DNA of 64,000 nt from Rhodoplanes serenus (GTDB taxonomy: Bacteria > Pseudomonadota > Alphaproteobacteria > Rhizobiales > Xanthobacteraceae), in contig CAMDFO010000005.1 of NCBI GenBank assembly GCA_945897515.1, positions 40,912-104,911 of the forward strand. The letters run 5' to 3'. The notes under the pieces are model-generated. The model did no database searches. It had not been told where the DNA came from and saw only the letters and a program-made list of their open reading frames with translations. Shown here piece by piece: positions 57,810-64,000 of the stretch (positions within the stretch are counted from its first letter, which is position 1; the number at the start of each line of letters is the position of its first letter). The position numbers and the translations under genes were made by a program.

Positions 57810-58112
57810 ATGAGTCGAGAGCGTAGCTATTGGGTGTATGTGCTCGCCAGCAAGATTGGCGGCACACTCTATATCGGCGTGACGAACGATCTGATTCGGC
57901 GCGTGTATGAGCATAAGGAAGGGCTCGCTGACGGCTTTACAAAGAAGTATGCAATCCATTGTCTAGTTTACTTCGAACAGCACTCCGATATCGAGGCCGC
58001 GATTCGACGGGAGAAGCGGCTGAAGAAATGGAATCGGGCGTGGAAGATCCGGTTGATCGAGGAAGCGAACCCTCGATGGATCGATTTGTACCCGGAGATT
58101 GCTTCTCCGTAG
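57810..58112 (+). CDS. GIY-YIG nuclease family protein
   Basis: SYWVYVLASKIGGTLYIGVTNDLIRRVYEHKEGLADGFTKKYAIHCLVYFE...AIRREKRLKKWNR. Confidence 0.92.
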   Translation: MSRERSYWVYVLASKIGGTLYIGVTNDLIRRVYEHKEGLADGFTKKYAIHCLVYFEQHSDIEAAIRREKRLKKWNRAWKIRLIEEANPRWIDLYPEIASP

Positions 58113-58139
58113 TCATATTTCTCCGTACCACATTCAGGT

Positions 58140-58210
58140 GTCATGCCCCGCGAAGGCGGGGCACCCAGTCTTTGCGCCGCACTGGATCGTCCGCCTTCGC
58201 GGACGATGAC
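58140..58210. repeat. Composite palindromic element
   Basis: gtcatgccccgcgaaggcggggcaccc...ggatcgtccgccttcgcggacgatgac. Confidence 0.75.
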
Positions 58211-58261
58211 ACCGGTGGTGATAGGCTCCGCCTGCCTTGTGTGTGCCGCGCACGTCCGGCG

Positions 58262-59290
58262 CTAGCCCCTTCCAGCCAACACACCTTCGATCTGCTCGTC
58301 CGTCGGCGTCACATGATAAAACCGCCGGTAGAAATCGCGCGTCAGCGGGCGCAAATCTTCCGGGAACTGCTCCGGATAGAGAATTTTCGCGAGCCACCAC
58401 AATCCGATCAGCCGGTTCACGGCGGGCGGAAAGTCCACCCAGCCGAACGGCAGCTTGGGCGAAAGATGGACGCGGCCGTCGCGCACCGCCTTGACCGGCG
58501 CCCACACCGGATTGCTGCGCACGCTGGCCGCGAAATTCTGGTCGATGGTGATGATGACGTCGGGGTTCCAGAGCAGCACCTGCTCGAGCGACACGATCGC
58601 CAGCCCGCCCTTGCGCTCGCCCGCAACGTTCGTCGCGCCGAGAAACTCGATGGTCTCGACGTTGATCGAGCCGCCAAGCCCGGTGTCGAGCCCGCGCGGG
58701 CCCCGCGCATAGTAGACCCGCGGACGGCGGTTCTCCGGGATTGCCGCGACACGCTGCTTCATCGTCGCCATGGTCGCTTCGGCGTATTGCGCCAGCGCTT
58801 CGGCTTCCGTGGGGCAATGAGTCAGCGCGCCGAGCGTGCGATAGGCCGCGACTGTCGCGTCGAAGCGTCCGTCGAGCAGCGCATAGGGAATCCCGGTCTG
58901 CTCCTGCACGCGCGTCGCCAGCGAGACGAACGTGGCGCTGGTCGAGCCGACGTCGAGGATCAGATCGGGCTTGAGCGCGAGTACGACTTCGAGATTGGCG
59001 GTGTTGCCGCGCCCGGTGATGCGCCCGACCTCGGGACGCGCGCAGATCTCCGGCAGCATGAACACGCATTCTTCCGGCCGGTTGGCGCGCGGCCATCCGA
59101 GCAGCAGATCGGGCGCAAGCGTGTAGAGCAGGATCGCGGCCGGTGGCCCCGCCGGAAATACCCGCGTGACGCGCGGCGGGATCGGCACCGCGCGGCCGGC
59201 CGAATCGGTCACGGTCTGCGCGTGCCCCGCCCGCGGCGCGAGCAGCGCGGCGGACAATCCGGCGGCGAACGTGCGGCGGTCGACAATCAT
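58262..59290 (-). CDS. ABC transporter substrate-binding protein (BtuF/MolA-like class III)
   Basis: TVTDSAGRAVPIPPRVTRVFPAGPPAAILLYTLAPDLLLGW; KPDLILDVGST; NPDVIITIDQNF. Confidence 0.85.
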   Translation of the reverse strand: MIVDRRTFAAGLSAALLAPRAGHAQTVTDSAGRAVPIPPRVTRVFPAGPPAAILLYTLAPDLLLGWPRANRPEECVFMLPEICARPEVGRITGRGNTANLEVVLALKPDLILDVGSTSATFVSLATRVQEQTGIPYALLDGRFDATVAAYRTLGALTHCPTEAEALAQYAEATMATMKQRVAAIPENRRPRVYYARGPRGLDTGLGGSINVETIEFLGATNVAGERKGGLAIVSLEQVLLWNPDVIITIDQNFAASVRSNPVWAPVKAVRDGRVHLSPKLPFGWVDFPPAVNRLIGLWWLAKILYPEQFPEDLRPLTRDFYRRFYHVTPTDEQIEGVLAGRG

Positions 59291-59325
59291 TCGATTTCGG
59301 CTCCGCCGGTCTTGTCAGACGCGCC

Positions 59326-60132
59326 TCAAGGCAAGCCCGGCGCGCTGAATCCATGCCGCGCCAGGATATGCTGTCCCTCCACCGAAAGCACGAACAGCGC
59401 GAGACGATAGGCGGCGGGCGACGCATTCGCCGTCACCGTCAGTCCGTAGTCGGCGCCGACGGCGAGATTGTCCGGCAATTGCACGATCTGATGACCGGAG
59501 TTCTGCTGTTGGGCCTCGCGCGCGGCGGTGCAATAAGCCAGGAAAATATCGGCCCGGCCTTCGGCCACGTGCCAGCCATAGACGCTGCGTCCGGCGGGCG
59601 GCGCGGCGCTCGAAGGGCCGCCGCTGAGCTGCAACGCCTTTTTCTCCAGCGCGGCTTTCGCGCCCGGCTTGAACTTGTCGGCCTTGGCGAACACCTCGAA
59701 GGCATAGTCGCCGGAGGGATCGGCCTTCGGCGTCGACATGCCGAGGTTGACCGCATTGTCCATCATGCGGTCGAGCAGCGTCGCGGACTCCACCGCGAGA
59801 CCCGGGCGCACCAGCGCGCACAGCCGGTTGCGCGCGAACAGCACCACAGCGCCGGTTTTCTTTCCGGCGGCGAGCGCCTGCGGATGCTCCATGTTGGCGG
59901 AGGCGAACACCTCGGCCTTGGCGCCGCCCGCGATCTCATCCTTCAGGATACCGGACGGCCCGTATTTTGCCTGCACGGTCGCGCCAGACGACGCCTCGAA
60001 CGCCTTGCTCACCTCGGTCAACGCGGCGCGCAGGCTGCCCGCGGCGTGCAGGAGAACGGTATCGGCAGCGGATACGGGTGTGGTCATGGCGAGCGACCCA
60101 AGCAATGGGAGGATGCATAACAAGAGTGTCAT
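59326..60132 (-). CDS. ModA-like molybdate/oxyanion-type substrate-binding protein
   Basis: DTVLLHAAGSLRAALTEVSKAFEASSGATVQAKYGPSGILKDEIAGGAKAEVFASANMEHPQ. Confidence 0.83.
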   Translation of the reverse strand: MTLLLCILPLLGSLAMTTPVSAADTVLLHAAGSLRAALTEVSKAFEASSGATVQAKYGPSGILKDEIAGGAKAEVFASANMEHPQALAAGKKTGAVVLFARNRLCALVRPGLAVESATLLDRMMDNAVNLGMSTPKADPSGDYAFEVFAKADKFKPGAKAALEKKALQLSGGPSSAAPPAGRSVYGWHVAEGRADIFLAYCTAAREAQQQNSGHQIVQLPDNLAVGADYGLTVTANASPAAYRLALFVLSVEGQHILARHGFSAPGLP

Positions 60133-60196
60133 GCCCCGCGAAGGCGGGGCACCCAGTCTCGAAGAAACTGGATCGTCCGCCTTCGCGGACGATGAC
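60128..60196. repeat. Composite palindromic element
   Basis: gtcatgccccgcgaaggcggggcaccc...ggatcgtccgccttcgcggacgatgac. Confidence 0.75.
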
Positions 60197-60242
60197 AGCG
60201 ATGGATGCGGCAACGGCAACGAGTGCCGATCAAGCGATCTCA

Positions 60243-61073
60243 TCACGCGCCCGGCGCGGTGGCATTGGCGAAGAACAATTGCTGGCCATTGATCTTGTAG
60301 TCGGTGATCGCCTTCTGGCCTTCCGCCGAAATCAGCCAGTCGATGAAGGCCTGGCCGAACTCCTTCTTGACGTGCTTGTGCTTCTCCGGGCTCACCAGGA
60401 TGACGCCGTACTGGTTGAACAGCTTGTTGTCGCCCTCGACCACGATGTCGAGATCGCCGCGGTTCTTGAACGACAGCCAGGTGCCGCGATCGGTCAGCAC
60501 GTAGGAGTTGGAGGCGGAGGCGGTGTTGAGCGCCGCGCCCATGCCCTGGCCGATCTCCTTGTACCAGGCGCCCTTATCCTTCGCGATGTCGATACCCGCC
60601 GTTTTCCAGAGCGCCAGCTCGGCCGAATGCGTGCCCGATCGGTCGCCGCGCGAGATGAACGGCGCGCTCTTGTCCTTGATCGCTTTCAATCCCGCAACGA
60701 TGTCCTTGCCCTTGGCGCCGGCCGGATCGTTCTTCGGTCCGATCAGGACGAAGTCGTTGTACATCACCGGACTGCGCTTCACGCCGAAACCGTCGGCGAC
60801 GAATTTTTCCTCCTGCGATTTCGCATGGACGAACACCACGTCGGCATCGCCGCGCCGCCCGGTGTCGAGCGCCTGGCCGGTGCCCTGCGACACCACCTTC
60901 ACGTCGATGCCGGTCTTGGCCTTGAACATCGGCAGGATGTGACCGAACAGGCCGGAGTCCTGGGTCGACGTGGTCGAGGAGACCACGATCGATTTTTCCT
61001 GTGCGAGCGCAGGCGTGGCGGTCGCGAATGCCGCGAGTGCGGCAAGGGCGATCAGAGTGCGGCGCGTGTGCAT
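60243..61073 (-). CDS. tupA: Tungstate ABC transporter substrate-binding protein TupA
   Basis: IVVSSTTSTQDSGLFGHILPMFKAKTGIDVKVVSQGTGQALDTGRRGDADVVFVHAKSQEEKFVADGFG; TTTS-type motif. Confidence 0.9.
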   Translation of the reverse strand: MHTRRTLIALAALAAFATATPALAQEKSIVVSSTTSTQDSGLFGHILPMFKAKTGIDVKVVSQGTGQALDTGRRGDADVVFVHAKSQEEKFVADGFGVKRSPVMYNDFVLIGPKNDPAGAKGKDIVAGLKAIKDKSAPFISRGDRSGTHSAELALWKTAGIDIAKDKGAWYKEIGQGMGAALNTASASNSYVLTDRGTWLSFKNRGDLDIVVEGDNKLFNQYGVILVSPEKHKHVKKEFGQAFIDWLISAEGQKAITDYKINGQQLFFANATAPGA

Positions 61074-61096
61074 GGCGTCCTCCATTGTCGTTGTCG

Positions 61097-61828
61097 TTAG
61101 ACAAGCAGCTCGCCGGCGACGAACCGGCGGGCCTCTTGCGTTTTCGGGGTCGAGAAGAATTCCGCGGCGGTCGTGCTTTCGATCACGCGGCCGCGATGCA
61201 TCAGCACGATGTCGCCGGCAAGCCGGCGCGCTTCGCCGAGATCGTGGGTCGACATGACCACCTTGATGCCGCGCGCAACCACCGCCTGGACCACGTCCTC
61301 GACCGCCTTGGTGGCGGCGGGATCGAGGCTCGCGGTCGGCTCGTCGAGAAACAGCACCTCGGGATCGCGGGCCAGCGCGCGCGCGAGCGCCAGCCGCTGC
61401 TGCTCGCCGCCCGACAGCCGCCGGGCCGGGCGTTCGCCAAAGCCCGTCAGCCCCACCAGCGCGAGCAGTTCTTCGATGCGGCCGGGCCGCCGCGCACGAT
61501 CGATCCCGGCCGCCGCCATCGCATAGGCGATATTGGCGGCGGCGCTCCGGCGCAGCATCGCCGGACGCTGGAACACGATGGCGCGGCGCAACGGCGGCAC
61601 GCGCTCGCGGCCGCCAAAGGTGATGCGTCCGGATGTCGGCTCGATCAGCCCCATGGCGAGACGGATGAGCGTGGTCTTGCCGGAGCCGTTGGGGCCGATC
61701 AGGACGGTCGGCGTACCCGGCGAAAATGCTAGGGAGATCCGATCGAGAATCGTGAGCGCGCCAACCGAGACGCTGGCGTTCTCGAGAGCGATCGGAAGGT
61801 CGGAGCTCGGTGCGCGCACGGCCATCAC
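61097..61828 (-). CDS. tupC: Tungstate ABC transporter ATP-binding protein TupC
   Basis: LIGPNGSGKTTLIRLAMGLI; LSGGEQQRLALARALARDPEVLFLDEPTASLDP; next to tupA/tupB. Confidence 0.9.
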   Translation of the reverse strand: MMAVRAPSSDLPIALENASVSVGALTILDRISLAFSPGTPTVLIGPNGSGKTTLIRLAMGLIEPTSGRITFGGRERVPPLRRAIVFQRPAMLRRSAAANIAYAMAAAGIDRARRPGRIEELLALVGLTGFGERPARRLSGGEQQRLALARALARDPEVLFLDEPTASLDPAATKAVEDVVQAVVARGIKVVMSTHDLGEARRLAGDIVLMHRGRVIESTTAAEFFSTPKTQEARRFVAGELLV

Positions 61829-62517
61829 CCGGCGAACCGTTCGCCGGTCCGCCGCACGCCCCAGGCGAGCGCGTTGACGGCAACGACGATGGCGATCAGT
61901 ACGATGCCGAGTCCGATGGCGAGCGGCAGGTCGCCCTTCGAGGTTTCGAGCGCGATCGCCGTGGTCATGGTGCGGGTGAAGCCGTCGATGTTGCCGCCGA
62001 CGATGATGACGGCGCCGACCTCCGCCGCCGCCCGGCCGAAGCCGGCCAGCAGCGCCGTGACCAGGCTGAACCGCGCGTCCCAGATCAGCGTGGAAATTCT
62101 GCCGACCGGTCCGACGTTCATGGCGGCGAGCTCGTCGCGATACTCGACCCAGAGGTCCTCAAGAGTCTGGCGGGCCAGCGCGGCGATAATCGGAGTCACC
62201 AGAATGGCCTGCGCGATCACCATCGCCTTGGGCGTGAACAGCAAACCCCACGATCCAAGCGGACCCGAGCGCGACAACAAGAGATAAACCGCAAGTCCAA
62301 CCACAACCGGCGGCAGGCCCATCAGCGCGTTGAGCACCACGATGCAGGCGTTCCGGCCGGGAAAACGGGTGAGCGCCAACAACGCTCCGATCGGCAAACC
62401 CACAATTGTCGCAAGCCCAACCGCCGCCAGGCTGACGCCCAGCGACAGCCATACGATGCCCATCAGCGCCGGGTCCGCACTGAGGACAAGCTGAAGGGCC
62501 GAGGCGTCGCCGGGCAT
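61825..62517 (-). CDS. tupB: Tungstate ABC transporter permease TupB (alternative start 62580)
   Basis: LSLGVSLAAVGLATIVGLPIGALLALTRFPGRNACIVVLNALMGLPPVVVGLAVYLLLSRSGPLG. Confidence 0.9.
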   Translation of the reverse strand: MPGDASALQLVLSADPALMGIVWLSLGVSLAAVGLATIVGLPIGALLALTRFPGRNACIVVLNALMGLPPVVVGLAVYLLLSRSGPLGSWGLLFTPKAMVIAQAILVTPIIAALARQTLEDLWVEYRDELAAMNVGPVGRISTLIWDARFSLVTALLAGFGRAAAEVGAVIIVGGNIDGFTRTMTTAIALETSKGDLPLAIGLGIVLIAIVVAVNALAWGVRRTGERFAG

Positions 62518-62606
62518 TGATCGAGGGTTCTCCGCGCCAAATCTTGCACTTGGTTCAAAACTGGTCAAATATCGAACCATACGTATGTTTATGCAGGATT
62601 ATTCAT
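62518..62606. promoter_or_regulatory. Divergent tupBCA / regulator intergenic region with candidate operator palindromes
   Basis: catacgtatg perfect palindrome (62579-62588) and ggttc(62552-62556)...gaacc(62574-62578). Confidence 0.5.
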
Positions 62607-63485
62607 ATGAATGAGCTTCTGACCACGGAAGAGACCGCTGCTTACCTGCGGCTGTCCGAGCGCAAGCTCTATGAACTCGTGGCCACCGCCGCGATCCCCT
62701 GCAGCAAGGTCACCGGGCGCTGGCTGTTTCCGAAAGCCGCAATCGACCAGTGGGTTACCGCCGGTCTGCTGATGAAAGCCGCACCGGCGCCCCCGGCCAT
62801 CGTCGGCGGCAGCCACGATCCGCTGCTGGAATGGGCGCTGCGCGAAAGCGCCTCCGGCCTCGCCAGCCTGCCCGAAGGCAGCGAAGCCGGGCTGCGCCGC
62901 CTGTCTCATGGCGACGTAATGGTCGCTGCCATCCACATGCATCGGGTGGAAGGCGACGAGGACAGCGCCAACACCGACGCCGTTGCCCATGCCTCCGGCC
63001 TGCACGATGCGGTGGTGATCGCGTTCGCCCGCCGCGAGCAGGGCCTGTTGGTCGCTTCCGGGAATCCGCTCGGCCTGACCGACATCGCGACGGTCGCCGC
63101 GCACCGCGCCCGCATGGCGCTGCGCCCGACGGGAGCGGGAGCGCAGCTCCTGCTGCTGGCGCTGCTGACCCGCGCCGGGCTGGCGCCGGAGGCCCTGGTG
63201 GCGGTCAAGCCGCCCTGCCCCACCGGGCCGGATATCGCGCAGGCGGTGCGGTCCGGGCGCGCTGATTGCGGCATCGCCACCCGGGCCGTGGCGCGCACCG
63301 CCGGGCTCGATTTCGTGCCGCTGACCTGGGAGCGCTTCGACCTGGTGCTCCGCCAGCGCAGCTATTTCCTGCCGGCCGCGCAGGCGCTGGCCGGCTTCAT
63401 GCGCACGAGCGCCTTCGCCGAGCGCGCCGTGGAACTGGGCGGCTACGACGTCGCCGATAACGGCACGGTGCGGCACATCAATTAA
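62607..63485 (+). CDS. Excisionase-type HTH transcriptional regulator with C-terminal PBP-like domain
   Basis: LLTTEETAAYLRLSERKLYELVATAAIPCSKVTGRWLFPKAAIDQWV; then GSHDPLLEWALRESASG...RPTGAGAQLLLLALLTRAG...SGRADCGIATRAVARTAGLDFVPLTWERFDLVL. Confidence 0.88.
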   Translation: MNELLTTEETAAYLRLSERKLYELVATAAIPCSKVTGRWLFPKAAIDQWVTAGLLMKAAPAPPAIVGGSHDPLLEWALRESASGLASLPEGSEAGLRRLSHGDVMVAAIHMHRVEGDEDSANTDAVAHASGLHDAVVIAFARREQGLLVASGNPLGLTDIATVAAHRARMALRPTGAGAQLLLLALLTRAGLAPEALVAVKPPCPTGPDIAQAVRSGRADCGIATRAVARTAGLDFVPLTWERFDLVLRQRSYFLPAAQALAGFMRTSAFAERAVELGGYDVADNGTVRHIN

Positions 63486-63550
63486 GGCGGGCGGCCGCGG
63501 ATGCAGTCATCCCTTGAAAAACCGCGCGTGCGGCTTCATGAGTGGGGCAC

Positions 63551-63640
<90 letters not shown>

Positions 63641-63841
63641 ACTACCCGTCGCGGTAAATTCTCCGTCGCCGTGCGAGCCGCCGGGAAACGCCAGTATCCG
63701 CGCGGTTCAGCCGACAAAGCTGTTGAGGGCACCTCGAATAATTGCGTCCTGGCCGTCGTTCGTCAAATCAGATTCAAGGAGCGTACGAGATTTGGCAGCG
63801 GAGGCGCACGCGCCGAAAACGTCATTGTTCGAGGTGCCCTT

Positions 63842-64000
63842 ATGGTTGTGGCAGCAATGCTTGGAGGGATCGGGCTGGCTCAGGCGCAGACTGCTAAGGA
63901 TCTTGTTGGTGCTTGGAGGCTCGTATCGAACACAAGTGTTATGCCAGATGGCACCAAAAATTTAAATCCGACTCTCAAAGGTATGGCGATGTTTGATGCT
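63842..64000 (+). CDS. Lipocalin-like domain-containing protein, truncated by window end
   Basis: MVVAAMLGGIGLAQAQTAKDLVGAWRLVSNTSVMPDGTKNLNPTLKGMAMFDA (open to the end). Confidence 0.65.
   Translation, partial: MVVAAMLGGIGLAQAQTAKDLVGAWRLVSNTSVMPDGTKNLNPTLKGMAMFDA

Noticed and set aside
3611-60196. CRISPR array
   Set aside because: Repeats are dispersed, palindromic and intergenic, not regularly spaced with unique spacers.

Overview
High-GC alphaproteobacterial chromosome window (Bradyrhizobiaceae/Xanthobacteraceae-like by gene content; taxonomy is inference). I see no transposase, integrase, phage gene or CRISPR array. The left half (~1-31.5 kb) is mainly catabolic and transport genes: Bug/TctC-type orphan solute-binding proteins (SBPs), a Rieske ring-hydroxylating dioxygenase (alpha, beta and a ferredoxin), an orphan form-II CoxL-type molybdenum hydroxylase large subunit, SSADH, MmgE/PrpD, and an ABC importer with four tandem paralogous Tat-type SBPs. 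The right half (~31.6-63.5 kb) is a dense molybdenum/tungsten and formate dehydrogenase island. It holds TusA, a degenerate MoeA-like protein, a MoeA-PBP fusion, a WD40-cytochrome c protein, a multi-[4Fe-4S] protein, an operon of poorly characterised genes (biotin/lipoate-ligase-like, DUF6505, DUF6352, DUF3305, DUF3306, HTH-TorD) leading into fdhABG, then mobB, moeA, mobA, fdhD, ModA-like SBPs, a FecCD-type ABC importer, tupABC and a divergent HTH-PBP regulator. A tRNA-Ser(GGA) and a truncated lipocalin-like gene close the window. The observations I rate highest are: (i) one PBP-like domain used both in the candidate tungstate regulator and fused to MoeA; (ii) pseudo-enzyme-like paralogues (MoeA-like and biotin-ligase-like) in the FDH island; (iii) about 18 copies of a composite palindromic element with covarying stems; (iv) a decayed copy of the moeA 3' end marking an insertion of an SBP-BNR gene pair; (v) a multibranched structured intergenic region at ~12.9-13.05 kb; (vi) a GIY-YIG gene bounded by palindromes that splits an ABC operon. 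Family names come from reading translated motifs; no database search was run.
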